Shown one piece after another: positions 46,676 through 57,692 of a stretch of 64,000 nt of DNA; the stretch's first letter is position 1; each line of letters starts with the position of its first letter. The translations under genes were made by a program, and so were the position numbers. A model generated the notes under the pieces. It worked only from the letters and a program-made list of their open reading frames with translations, ran no database searches and was not told the origin of the DNA. The stretch covers positions 558,001 to 622,000 of the forward strand of contig BCIX01000006.1 of NCBI GenBank assembly GCA_001600095.1. The letters are read 5' to 3'. This DNA is from Bullera alba (taxonomy: Eukaryota > Basidiomycota > Tremellomycetes > Tremellales > Bulleraceae).

Positions 46676-48694
46676 ATGGATCCTCCAAATCTAGTCGGAT
46701 GGTTCAGACGCGAATGCAGCAGTGCGCTTATTACCCGATAACCGCCCCCTTCTTACTGACTACATATAGCTCTACTACCCGGTCAGCTTGTGAAGGCCGA
46801 CTCTCTCACTTTACTGGATGCGATGAATGCACTGCAGGTAGGTCCGAAAATCATTGTCAGACGTTGAGGCAGTAGATCGGTGATGCTAGAATGGACACGG
46901 GGCTGGCTAGAACAAGTGTCGAGCACTTCGACCCTCACTCGACCCTGACCGAGGCAGATATCTGTTGGATTATGGACGAGCTGCTGGCCTTGGAGGTGAG
47001 CTCGGGATTGCAGCGTTTTACTCACGCAGCAGATGTCCTGGCATCACGGAGCGACTTTGTGTCAGACCGTATACACCTCTCTACATTTCCTGAACATAGA
47101 GCATATTCCTCAAGCGGAGCTCCACCTGATACTCAGGTCCTACGTTCTCGCAGTGGCCAAGTCGATCGACCTCGCCTACAGCGAGATGAACCGGGGCAGA
47201 ATCCTTGACGGCGAAGACTGCTTTCTTGATCACTTTGGGCTATCGGTACACCTGGAAGATCCGACCGCAGACATTCTGACTCTTCTGTCCGAGGCAATGT
47301 CTTGGTCCTATGACCGTCCTCAGATTCTGTATAGATTGCAAAGTCGCGATGTGAGTCTTGTCTCTGATCGGCACTGACCTTTGCAGGTTATACTGAAAGC
47401 TCTTGCTTCAGTTCCGCTAAATCAGCCCAGGTTGCCCAAAGTGACACTCATTGAACGGCCTTCAACATCTGCCACACGGGATTTTGACGACGTTTCGGGC
47501 TATCTCAGACAATGTATGCCTCTTCCAACAGACTTCCGCTTCGGTCAAACGGATGCCTGGCTCCAAGCCGAGCAGCTGCTCAAGTGCTTGCTTTCACACG
47601 ACACACTTCAAGCAAGTTCGGAAATAGATCGAAAAGTGAGATAGATCGTCGACTACCGCTGACGAACAGTTGATAGCCAGCGCGTGGCTCTGGGAGCCGA
47701 CCATGTCCGCCCTCTGCCGGTCGAGGTGTATGGTGAGTGCTGTCCGACGTTTCATGGTTGACAGTCAGTCTATACTATCCCCCCGACGATCGACGATTCA
47801 CGTCACAGATTGGATGTCAAGGCACACGGCCCTCCCGCTCGATACACTATCCATGCTGTCTCACATTGTGCCAGAGTCGGATCGGCAAAAGTTTGCCCTG
47901 TTCCGCGACTTACTGGGAGGTGTAAGCGAGTGCTAGGAGCGATCAAGCTAATCTATGACCAGTATTACATGTCTACCCTCGAGATACCCACGCTCAATAC
48001 TGCACGCCAACGTCGAGCATATCAAACAACAGCATTCGCTTGGTACGAACAGGTCCTGACCCTTAGCAGATGGACCCCGTTGGACGCCCGGTTTGGCGAG
48101 ATCCTTAGTTTGCTGTTGGCAATGAGGCTCGATTGTCTCCTTGGTGCAACCTTGCTCGGTTGGCTTTTAGAGCTGACTCCTGCAAGCCAAGACTGGACCG
48201 CATGGTGGTGGCTTAAAGAGGTCGCCGCTGCTAGGTGCAGTTTGCCGCTTCTGGATTCGTTCGAGTCAGCTTGGGCGGGAATGTGGCTGTCCATTTCATC
48301 GGCAATGCTGCAGGTGCGTGCGATCATGAAACGGGACTGACAGCAGCGCTCCCATCCGTGGCTTCTCACCTCTGACCAGTTCAAGTTATTCTTCAAGTGG
48401 GCGTTCAAAGTGCCTGCAGGAGTTGGCCAATCTTTCGACATTCTCCGACCTAGCTACGTCAAATACGTCTCAGATGCTAGGCATCTTTCGAGCGGAGATT
48501 TAGCGGATGCGCTCGCTCGCGCACGTAAACTACAGTATAGGTTGTCAGGACAGCCCGCAGGGGCACGTTTGAGCGTGAGTAACCAATCAACTCAGCAGAT
48601 GCTGATGACCGAGCAGCTTGTAGTGGGGACCATTTGCCAGCAGCTGGCGTGCCTGGATGGAAACACGCGCTGGACACCAAGCATCATGCATTAG
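46676..48694 (+). CDS. NAA35: NatC N-terminal acetyltransferase auxiliary subunit (Naa35/Mak10)
   Basis: Naa35/Mak10 anchors the NatC complex, which acetylates N-termini beginning with Met plus a hydrophobic residue. The start MDPPNLVGWFRREC joins over a 47-nt intron to LLPGQLVKADSLTLLDAMNA and LQIGDARMDTGLA, the hallmark Mak10 box. Then follow ALEMSWHHGATLCQTVYTSL, LHFLNIEHIPQAELHLILRS and YDRPQILYRLQSRDV. Downstream exons carry long helices (FAWYEQVLTLSRWTPLDARF, LAMRLDCLLGATLLGWLLEL, FKLFFKWAFKVPAGVGQSF). The end is TRWTPSIMH. A small shift of acceptor (second AG of GACAGTCAG near 47763) keeps the frame in the middle exon. About seven introns are included. Its last 11 bp overlap the coding end of DUS2 on the other strand. 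Confidence 0.85.
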
Positions 48695-50213
48695 GTGTCT
48701 CTTCGTTCTCGGTCACTCGCGCGTGTTCTTCGAACACGTCGATACGATTCTGGTAGCCGATCTTCCGAGCTATCTCCTCAAGAGTCGCGGAGCCACGATC
48801 TAGAGACATCTTAAGGCTCTCCGCAACTTCCTCAATCGACTTGCTACGCATGACAGCATCCTGTGCCTCTTTCCTTTCCTGCTTGTTCATGTTTGAGATC
48901 GGTGGTGCGGAGGGCTTGAATTGAGATAGCAGGAATTTTGTGTTGCCCCAGGGGTTGTCGATATAATGACAAATGTTCAGCAGCTTGGGCACGACTTCGG
49001 TGATTGTGCACTTCGGTCCGCTGGGTAGGAAGACTGAGGGATTCCGTTCGGCAGCTCGAGCAATCATGATGGAGTCGGCATCTGCGCTTGTCAGTCCGGG
49101 TCCCTGCTTCGGTGCGCACCTGTCTCCTCGCGTATCTTCTCCCAATTCGTCCATCCGTCTCCATCCCCGTTGCAGGTGACCGGTATACCTCGTCGCTTTC
49201 CTAGATTGACCAGGTCTCGCAACCGTTCCCACAGTGCCCTTTCCCGTGGACGCATGTTTCGAGTCCGACAATGGACAGTCAGATTCCGGATACCCGTTCG
49301 CAATATGCGAGCTACCAAGAAGAGAGTATTGGGTTGATCGGGCAGCAGCCGAATCTTGCACGAGACTGGTAGGTCGGTGTGCTGGACTAGATTGCGAAGG
49401 ATAGCTAGGAGTATGTCGGGCGTGGAGAGAAGCGCTGCTCCCATCCCAGAATGCGTTCTACGTCTGTGAGCTGACCGTCCTGTCGATGGATCACCCACGA
49501 GAAGGGTTTGGGGCAACCGCAATTCAGGTCACTAGTGGGTCAGCCTCATCCTTGTCATCACGACTCACAAACCCGCAACGTCTTGTTGCACGGTTCGAGC
49601 CGCTTGCAACGCAAGGTCGGGATCCGAGGACCCAATCTGATAAATGACTGAAATGATTAGTCTCGTCCCCCCGACCATTACTTACGGAAAGGCTTCTCCA
49701 TAGGATGGGTTGTGAAAATTGGCCCCTGTCCCTTGTGATATGTGATGACGCCGGTGACAGCTGTCTGTTAGCACAGGCGACACGACGAAACTCACGATCG
49801 ACAGTTCTCTCAGATCCGATTATAGCTCGGTCAATGATCTCAGGCGACCAGACCAGTCCCGCCCCATAATATAGTGCAAGGAGCCGCTGACCGTCCGAAA
49901 TTCAACGACCAGCCCTAGGTGGGTCCCACATGCAACTTACCATTGGCACTGCGATATGCGGCGTCAGTCGGGATCTGGTCGCAGGTTAATTTCTGTACTC
50001 ACATGTACCACTGCGCACCATCGGCGCCAGCACCAACTTGTTCCTATAATCGAGTGGAGGAGTGTACGACTTTGAAAATTCCACGGGCAGCGCCATCTCT
50101 GCGTCCGTCTTGATAGCCAACTCTGCGCCATCCAAGACCAACGGACTTGATTCCTTGGTCGCCTCCATTTTGGCTCTCTTGATCGGTCGCTCCTCAGACT
50201 CTAAGTCCAGCAT
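48684..50213 (-). CDS. DUS2: tRNA-dihydrouridine(20) synthase Dus2/Smm1
   Basis: This flavoenzyme reduces U20 in tRNA D-loops. After a charged N-terminus come YRNKLVLAPMVRSGT, LPM, then RLLALYYGAGLVWSPEIIDR, LIFQIGSSDPDLALQAARTV and FDLNCGCPKPFS joined to THSGMGAALLSTPDILL (the catalytic Cys lies in GCPK). Next are PVSCKIRLLPDQPNTLFLVA, LTVHCRTRNMRPRERALW and PVTCNGDGDGWTNWEKIREE (FMN phosphate site), then ADSIMIARAAERNPSVF. The C-terminal helical region (EVAESLKMSLDRGSATLEEI) is shorter than animal DUS2, with no double-stranded RNA-binding domain seen. The codons for Leu-Pro-Met come from an 8-nt exon at 49948-49941. The start at 50213 (MLDLESEERPIKRAK) may instead be the Met 15 codons later. 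Confidence 0.92.
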
Positions 50214-50569
50214 CTTTCTTATCGGTCGTAGCGAGACTAGCAGCCGCCTGGTAAAGTCCCCGTGGATCCTTGAGAAGAGGTTCACTCCCATTAAGTGTTG
50301 TGTGATCGAGATCAAAAGGAGACAGCAAAAAAACAAAATGTCCGAGCGGATCTCGTCGAAAATCGATCGCATTATTCAGCTCAACAACAAGCCTACGTGC
50401 TTTAATGCTTGTACTCAGGGTGCATCTCAGCTCAATGATCCAGGCGCCAAACGTCTACGACCACCGTCTTCAATCACAATTTACAACTATGAGGTATACT
50501 TCGTCAAACCTCGTACAACGCATCATTGTAACCAGCGTTGCCAGCTAGCAACACAGCAGCAACACAGCC
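50214..50569. other. Intergenic region between DUS2 and XAP5
   Basis: About 356 bp; the DUS2 promoter and the XAP5 3' flank. No gene is supported. Confidence 0.4.
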
Positions 50570-52059
50570 CTAGGCAATTTTCTGGCATTTGCGTCAGGCA
50601 GGCAAAGAGCATGCACTCCACGCGCTGTCACTCACGTAAGAACCATAGCTCTTGTCTGGATCGTAGACCTACGACCTGATTAGCTTAATCTCAAGCACGA
50701 GGTGCAACCGCTCACCTCCCACCGAGAAGCAGGAAATATCTGTGGGACGTCAGTGCGACTAAATTGCCAAAGTAGCATAACTCACATGCTTGAATCTATT
50801 GTACCAAGACCGCTCGACGACCTTACCAGCGTGGGACTTGCGGGTCCACGTCAGCCATCAGAAACTGTGATCCAGGACACTCACTTCGTCTTTTTCTACA
50901 GTCGCATCCGCGACTAGGCGTACATCGTCATGGACGTCAAAGTTGAAGAGCGGGCCGGATTTGCCCCGGGCCTTGTTCACGATAAAGTCGTAGAAAGTGT
51001 AATGCTGGTGATGATCAGCATAGAGATAAACAAGTCTCTACCCACATGCGGGATTATGAGGTCCTCCTAAGGATCGTTAGCGCCTGATACGACAACGGGT
51101 TCTGTTTTACCTTGATATACATCAAGTTCTCGACGCTGGTCCCCCTCAGCTCTGGAAGCTGGGTCCTACATTTACTCAGGAAAGTAGCAATATCGTTGCC
51201 TTTCTTGCACTGTTTCTATCAGCCCCATCATCAGCTTTGCCTCTCACCTCCACTGATTTGCGATGACCACTTCCATCCCAGAAAGAATACGTTATCTCTA
51301 TCGTCTCCTCCTTCAGTCTTTCCTGGGCATCGAGCCAATCTTTGCGCAACTCCTCTCGATGGACTCTTTCCTGCTCGTCTCGTTCCCTGTCGGGTAGGAA
51401 CGAGGTGTCAACGTTCGGGTTTTTGTAAAACTTCTTCCTTTGACCCAGGTCGTCTGTGATCTTGTCAGCCAATCTATGCAATTCATGCAATTCGGGAGGA
51501 GTTCGAAGAGAGCGCACCTTCATTGCCTTCGAGGGAACGCTTTGCAGGAGCTGTCACAGGCTCCTCGTCATCCTCAAAGGAAAGTTTGGCCTTGTCCTTT
51601 TTCTTGACCTTCTTGCTCTTGGCTATACGAGCCCTACGCACGTCGTCAGTTCTCAGCCGGTGGAAAGACTCACGATTTCTCCTCAGCAGTACGTGCTGCC
51701 TGCTGCCTTTGCTGCTCTTCCAGATCATCTTTCGTCCTTTTGAAGTCGTCCAAGGTGACAAGCCCTATGGTGCTCTTCTTGAGACGTTCGTCGATGTTCT
51801 CCTCGACTCCAACGAAGCGGTCAACGGTGTGGTCCTTCGCACTTTCCTGGTGAAAGACGTGAGTTGCGTTCTGAGAGGTAGCAAGAAAGCCTCACGCGTA
51901 ACAGGGCATCTTTTTGCTTTTGGTGCTCGGCCTAAAGAGAACAGCTTCAGCTCGTCAGTGCTATGGACAGTATGTGAGACCCGAGTCACGCACAGCTTCT
52001 CTCTCGCGCTGCTTCGCGAGCATGAGTTGACGCTGTGTTTCCTCTGGCCTGCCAGACAT
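50570..52059 (-). CDS. XAP5: XAP5/FAM50 family nuclear protein
   Basis: XAP5 proteins are conserved nuclear factors tied to chromatin, transcription and splicing. The start is [20 protein letters not shown]; splicing then gives [60 protein letters not shown], the basic [18 protein letters not shown], then the hallmark C-terminal domain: [105 protein letters not shown] and [20 protein letters not shown] joined to [20 protein letters not shown] prefer the end at 50570 because a last intron yields the usual ...Y.I terminus; reading through would add a different 10-residue tail ending at about 50595. Many short introns are included. Confidence 0.9.
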
Positions 52060-52436
52060 AATGCGGCCCAAACAAGATTATGTACCCGGTTTGTTTCTTG
52101 CTTTATGTTGAAAAAGGGCAGAAGTTGAACCTGGAATCTTCTGACGGTGAAGGTGTGGGTTCAGATGGTTACCGCTGAGTGTACAGAACAGACTGTCTCC
52201 TAGTGATCTCTTTGGCGTTGTGCACAAGTTGTGCATCTAGTAGGTTTCAGCTAACTTGCACTCGATAACGGTCCGGGATTAAACGCTCAAAAATCTAGGT
52301 GGTCCGCTGCAAAAAATACTCAAAACCAACTCCACGCCGTCTGCTCGCTACTGGACTGTTGCGTTCACACTTTGCTCCTCTCTTATTTGCAACCGACAGC
52401 TATCCTCTAGACCAAAAATAGAGCAAATTGATCAAG
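52060..52436. promoter_or_regulatory. Divergent promoter region of XAP5 and GSP1
   Basis: About 377 bp. The 80 bp before GSP1 are pyrimidine-rich, as expected of a highly expressed gene. No specific site is claimed. Confidence 0.4.
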
Positions 52437-53669
52437 ATGGAGAACCAGAACCAAGCGGTATTCAAGATGGTGTTGTGTGGAGACGGTGGAACAGTGAGTT
52501 ATACCGCGGCACCCCTTTAATTCTGCGTCGTTGATCAGTTTCCTTGCGATAGGGTACGTAGCGAATGCGTGGCGCGTACAAATGTGTGAGGGTGCGTCTG
52601 ATAATATCACTGCTTGTCACCGATAGGAAAGGTCAGTCCAAGGACGTGTAAACTTCAAAGCCCTGACTGACCTATTACAGACCACGTTTGTCAAGCGACA
52701 CTTGACCGGTACGTAGTAGCCTCTGGTTGGAAAATGAACGGCGCTAATATCGAGCAGGGGAGTTTGAGAAGAAGTACATCGGTATGTTGACCGTCTAGGA
52801 ACTTTTAGCTCACGCCGCCCAGCTACGCTCGGTGTCGAAGTCCATCCCTTGACCTTCCACACCAACTTCGGTACCATCTGTTTCAACGTGTGGGACACTG
52901 CTGGACAGGAGAAGTTTGGAGGTCTCCGAGATGGCTACTACATCCAAGGTCAATGTGGTATCATCATGTTCGACGTCACGTCTCGTATCACCTACAAGAA
53001 CGTTCCAAACTGGCACAGAGATTTGGAGCGAGTCTGCGAGAATATCCCAATCGTGCTCTGTGGCAACAAGGTCGATGTCAAGGTGCGCAATTCTGTGACT
53101 CTCTCATGCAGCAAACTGATCCTGGGTACAGGAGCGAAAGGTGAAAACCGGAAACGTGACTTTCCACCGAAAGAGCAAGTACACTTCCATGCGCTCGGTC
53201 TGCATACGCTAATCGTCCCGTGCAGAGAACTTGCAGTACTTTGAGATCTCCGCAAAGTCAAACGTAGGTCACCAAACGTGGACACGCGCGCCCTGCGCGC
53301 TGCTACGCGTATTTTGGACGTCTTCGATCATCTCAGGATACGAAGCGGTCCCGCGAAAGCATGCATGCTGACCTGAACAGTACAACTTCGAGAAGCCATT
53401 CCTCTGGCTGGCGAGGAAGCTGGTTGGGTGAGTAACGCCTGTCTCGTTCTCGGGGAGCATATTAACGGGCCGCAGTAACCAATCTCTGGAGTTCGTCGCC
53501 GCGCCAGCACTCGCACCACCCGAGGTCCAAGTCGACCCGGCTCTCATTGCCAAATACGAGGACGAGTTGAAACAGGCCGCAAACGCTCCTCTTCCCGACG
53601 AGGTGGGTCGGAACACGTCGTCTTGGATCTCTCGCTGACTGAACGCGTTAGGATGATGCCGACCTTTAA
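52437..53669 (+). CDS. GSP1: Ran GTPase (Gsp1/Ran), nuclear transport
   Basis: Ran drives nucleocytoplasmic transport and spindle assembly. The spliced protein is about 215 residues: [71 protein letters not shown] (DTAGQ switch II), [50 protein letters not shown] (NKxD), [20 protein letters not shown] (SAK) and the acidic end APLPDEDDADL. The P-loop is split by introns so finely that in-frame reading needs a 1-nt exon (52553) and a 5-nt exon (52627-52631). A further intron (53175-53225) appears to use a GC donor. The remaining introns are ordinary GT-AG. It converges on COX20 with 77 bp between stops. Confidence 0.95.
52494..52680 (+). other. Three consecutive introns around 1-nt and 5-nt exons in the Ran P-loop
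   Basis: Proposed order: intron 52494-52552 (59 nt, gtgagt...gatag), exon G at 52553, intron 52554-52626 (73 nt, gtacgt...gatag), exon GAAAG at 52627-52631, intron 52632-52680 (49 nt, gtcagt...ttacag). Joined to flanking exons this gives ACA GGA AAG ACC, that is Thr-Gly-Lys-Thr of the invariant P-loop. Without the single G the frame breaks. The alternative is one 133-nt intron plus a missing base in the assembly. Confidence 0.6.
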
Positions 53670-53746
53670 ATGGCACGAAGCAGCGCCAGCTGATTCCACG
53701 ATTGCAAGCTGGTGGAACGTCAATGATGTCTGTTATGATGCATGAT

Positions 53747-54324
53747 CTACGTCCGTGTTGGTTCCGTAGAAGCAGGAGGATTCCGCAGGTTGGCCACATG
53801 TCTGTGGGCATACTTTTCTTGTATCAAGCGCATACGTTCCCTTTCGGCTGCTAATGCTCGACGACAATACAACCTGTTGCAGATCGTCAGTCGACATAGG
53901 TCTCGTTCCGCCACACCCACATGTGCAGTGTGCTGATCGAAACAAAGGCTCCTACTGCCCAATTCGTAGACGGCCGCACCGCTTCATCGAGTCAGTCCTG
54001 GTATTATCGTTTTATAGACTCACTCTTCAGGCGAAGATATTGCAGACAGCCCACGGCCGTGCCGGTTCCTATTCCGTACAGGAGTGCTTCCCTAGCGCAG
54101 GGCGTCCTTTCGATGGCTCGAAGTGGTTCCTTGAGACGCTGATCTCATTATTAGCACTCGCGTCGCGGGATCTGGTCGGGATATAGCAGACTGAAGTAGC
54201 GATCTGAACCTACACCAAGTGCGGGCCAGATCGCCTCTCCCAATCCAGCTGACCCGCTCGCCGTCACGGCGACTTTGTCCTTGTTGGCTCCCTCTCCCTC
54301 TGCCGTCGATTTGGCGTCGGTCAT
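53747..54324 (-). CDS. COX20: Cytochrome oxidase assembly factor Cox20/FAM36A
   Basis: Cox20 is an inner-membrane chaperone for Cox2. Single frames here look broken, but splicing restores a protein of about 138 residues: MTDAKSTAEGEGANKDKVAV, AGLGEAIWPALG, joined to RLKEPLRAIERTPCAREALL, YGIGTGTAVGCLQYLRLK (first membrane helix), joined to TVRPSTNWAVGAFVSISTLH (second helix), joined to LYCRRALAAERERMRLIQEK and a tail ending ASTEPTRT. The PCARE...G box, the NWAVG box and the YCRR(x)n-ERERM pattern are the family hallmarks, and the size is normal. Three introns are used, about 75, 42 and 47 nt. The start Met at 54324 is the first in frame; upstream sequence is not supported. Confidence 0.82.
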
Positions 54325-55313
54325 CAGTTGTCTTGCTCTCGCTATCACCTGACGAATGAGCTAACAAGATGAATCTTAGCTCGAGTCTATCGTCACTCGT
54401 AGTCACGATCGAGCTTTCGTTGAAACGTCAAGCAGCGGCGAAGTCAAACGTCAAACTGTAAGCGGCAACAGTTACGGAATCAAATTTCAAACACGGGCGG
54501 CTAACGTCACAACAAACTAGTTTGTAGTTGACATGTTGCTTGAAGTTGCTGCTTGCGTTGAGCTGGCTGTTGGCCGGCTGGCTTTGAGCTACACCGTCCA
54601 GCGGTCGTCCGTTCGTCCGTTCGTCCGTTCGTCCGCTCGATCTCGTCGAGCTTCGTCCTCATCGGTACTCAAGTCATGCTTGTCGATACGGGCCTGTACC
54701 GCTGCTACTGTAACACCCTCACGCCCCTCCAAAATTTCGGTTCACGAGTCTCTACTAGACGAGCAGCCTGGCCCACCTAGCACTGGGTACTGGGTACTGG
54801 ATCTCGCACATACCCGAAGCTCACAGGGGACTCGACAAAAACGAAGACAGCTGAGTATAAGCATTGCAGCTCAACGCTTTGTTCGATGGCCCCTTTCCCA
54901 TCAACACACCTTTATCGTTGTGAGATGAGCTGACAGGGTGTCAGTCTGTCACATGTCAGCCTCGAAAGCCGGAGAATCTCATCTCCTTCGGCCGATACTT
55001 CGGCCACACGTCCACAAACCCCCTACGTCTGCCAAAGCCCCCCAGCTCCCGTCTTGTCCACCATCCGACAGGCATGTCGCGTCGCTCAGGCTTCAGTATC
55101 GAGGATCGATGGTCAACCATGCGGATCGCTGTCACGTCCCTGCACGTGCTATAGCGGATGTCAGCCAACATAGTGGAGTCCACCTCCCTCACTGCGGGCC
55201 CCGGCACTACTCAACCAACCCGGTGGATTTCACCTATCTCACTGCGGCCTCCGACGCTACCCACTGGACTCCACCAAGCCACCTGCGGACTCCGGCATTC
55301 CAACCTCTCCCTC
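54325..55313. other. Gene-free CpG-rich spacer with short tandem repeats
   Basis: About 1 kb between COX20 and the repeat island. It contains four copies of the 8-mer GTCCGTTC (54607-54638, last copy altered) and three degenerate 40-48 bp units with a shared CTCACTGCGG-like core at about 55180-55310. Open frames here show no protein-like features. CpG content is still high, unlike the DNA that follows. Confidence 0.5.
54607..54638 (+). repeat. 8-bp tandem repeat (GTCCGTTC)4
   Basis: Three perfect copies and one with a single change, directly adjacent. Likely a slippage microsatellite. Confidence 0.9.
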
Positions 55314-55437
55314 TTTGACACTTGATCAAGTTGATCAGTTTGGTTGCAGGACTTTCCGAGCTCCAAACCTGTCCTACGACCATGATTGTTGTACACTCCT
55401 CCTGACCTTTGGGCTTTCTCGGGATCAGGTTCTAACA
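55314..55437 (+). mobile_element. Family L LTR-like fragment A (3' part)
   Basis: It matches the last 125 bp of the family (TTTGACAC, a variable middle, CTGTCCTAC, GGGCTTTCTCGGGAT and a TCTAACA end). It marks the left border of the repeat island. Confidence 0.6.
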
Positions 55438-56619
55438 CATCCTTTAGACGGTTTTCATGGTCATCAGCAGCACATTGTCAGCTGTTGCCCAGACTTCATT
55501 TATCTAAGAGCTGACGCGTCTAGACCAGCTCAGTGCTTCCATTGCTCCTCCATCATCCCTGCCGGGTTGGCTTTGTCACCCCAAATACCTGTATGTCCCA
55601 TGGACTAGTCCCTCATCAATGCATTTGTTGATTCATCACCTTTGACCTTTGGGTCCAGTTCCCTCATTCTTGATGTATGCTTCTCACCGCCCGGAATATC
55701 GTAGCTCCCCCCTCCCTTCCGGCCACCTCCATCCATATCAGAATATGATGCTCAAAAGCTTGACATCTCGCATGCCCTGATTGCCATACCAGAACACCCA
55801 TGCAACCCCTCCTGTATCAATGTGTGAGCTGTCTCCATCAACAGTCTCTCTGGCAGTGGTGTACCCGGAGGTCCTCAACTTCCTCAAGCATGTTGATGTC
55901 CATATAACAAGGCCAACCAGAGCGCTCAATCTCCGCAACCTGGTTGAGTTGGCAGTTGATTGGGTCACTGTCAGTAATACCAGTGCAATTGCAGCAGGTA
56001 GTTAGGGCTGACTCCCAAATATGTCAGGGGTTTGACTTGCTTCTCCTTCTGAACCCCAAGCTTGCTTGCATCACAGCGCCAGAGTACCGGTACCACCTAT
56101 GATTGGCTCATGCATCTATCTCAATGCCTCTCCCTCTCCCCCTTAATTGCAACCTCCTGCTCTTCACTCACTCACCCTCTTTCTGCTCTATCTCCCATTG
56201 GCTTCTTGCTCCCTATTCTCAAGGGTCAAGTAGCATGTAATCAGTTGATGCTTTGTGTACTGCAGCCTACACCAAACTGCCATGCTTGTACTCACTTCGC
56301 CAACACACCTGAAGTGTCAAGAGCAACCTTCTTCCCCCAACCACTACACCAAGAGCAACCTTGGTCACTGCTCCACCACATCATGATCAGGAGTGGCCTT
56401 GCTTGCTCCTCCACTGCACTATCACCGTTGAGATGCTGGTACACTATTAGCCTGCCACCACCAAGCCAGGTGATAGATAGCAAGGACAGAAGGAGAACGG
56501 GTGCATTAACGGCTGGCAGGGTGCCAGCCTGGCAGGACTAACATGGAGTGGCGCCTGCCAGTAAGAAAACAGCCAGCGCATGGAAGGCTGACTAGCCAAG
56601 TTGAGCATTCAGCTTGCTT

Positions 56620-56902
56620 GATGTACAGTATAGAAAGACCATCGTTTGTAGCACAGAGTGATCCTCTCCTCAAGGAACCTCTATCATCAGTTACTCTTCT
56701 AAAGCCCATTGGACTTCGCTTGCTCCTCAGATCCTTCTGAGCTTCCCCAAGTCCATATCCCTTTTCTTGACCAAGTCCCGCTACAACCAAGTCTCACCAG
56801 TCTAGTGGTGATATCTCTCCAATATCACCCAAGTCCTGTCCTACGCCTGTCATTGTCCGCTATCCGCTGACCTTAGGCTTCCTTGGAGGCAGGGTTGTAA
56901 CA
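56620..56902 (+). mobile_element. Family L LTR-like copy B (3' part)
   Basis: It shares the family blocks GTTACTCTTCTAAAGCCC, CGCTTGCTCCTCAGATCCTT, TCTCACCAGTCTAGTGG and the terminal GGTTGTAACA. Its left end is approximate. Confidence 0.6.
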
Positions 56903-57303
56903 CACCCTGGAGACAGCCCTATAGAACCAAATGTGTATATCTGTATCCACTCAACCTTTGTCTCTGACATCCACTTCAACATCTGGTCCCACTCATTTCA
57001 AGGCTTGGTCAGTCCTCACCTTGGACATCAAGTTTATATGTTGCAACTTGCACCCAAGGAAGTCCGGAGTTTGGTGGTAAGTAGAAGGAAGGCCACATCT
57101 GTATTAGCAAGCTTGAGCAATGTCTATGGGTCTGTGTTGCCAATACACTCAAGCTTGGATAGGTGTGTTGGCAACACACATCAGCTTGTGTATGTGTTGC
57201 TGACACAAGGCACACTGTATTGCCAACACACTTAAGCTTGGTAGAGTCTGACTGATTGAAGTTGTATTGAAATTGTGTCCAAAGATAGCAGATACCTGAA
57301 GTG

Positions 57304-57410
57304 TGTCAGAAATCATAAATGCTTCCGTTCAGGCTTGCCTTCAAGTCGAGTCTAGAACGCTATCTCTGTTTCTCTTTTCTCTTCATACATGCATTCAGCA
57401 TATTCTCATA
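57304..57410 (+). mobile_element. Family S 107-bp element, copy 1, with 5-bp target duplication
   Basis: It begins TGTCAGAAATCATAAATGC, has a pyrimidine-rich middle, and ends CAGCATATTCTCATA. It is flanked on both sides by AAGTG (57299-57303 and 57411-57415). A short solo LTR is the best guess; a non-autonomous DNA element is the alternative. Confidence 0.8.
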
Positions 57411-57692
57411 AAGTGCGCATCAAGATCTGGTGAAAACGAGGCAATGATTGATGCCATCTGGCAATTGAGATTGAGGTATCAGTAGTGCAGTTTGCTGATA
57501 AGAACCAAGTATGGCAAATTGACTGCGATCTGTGTTTAGTAAGCCGTTTTCTGGGTGGTGGTTTTAGGAACCGCTATCCAGTCTGAGTCCAAAGATTACA
57601 AGGACAAGCTGCCTAAGCATCTTGCCCAAGTAATTGTAATTGGTAACGCCTGAGGGAGATCAATTGCGGTACATTGCTTTTGGGGTGGTGAT

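Noticed and set aside
53854..54186. Plus-strand frames antisense to COX20
   Set aside because: They are shadows of the spliced minus-strand COX20 exons, which carry the family motifs.
54533..54928. 131-codon plus-strand frame upstream of the repeat island
   Set aside because: It is built partly on the 8-bp tandem repeat, with no motif; probably chance.
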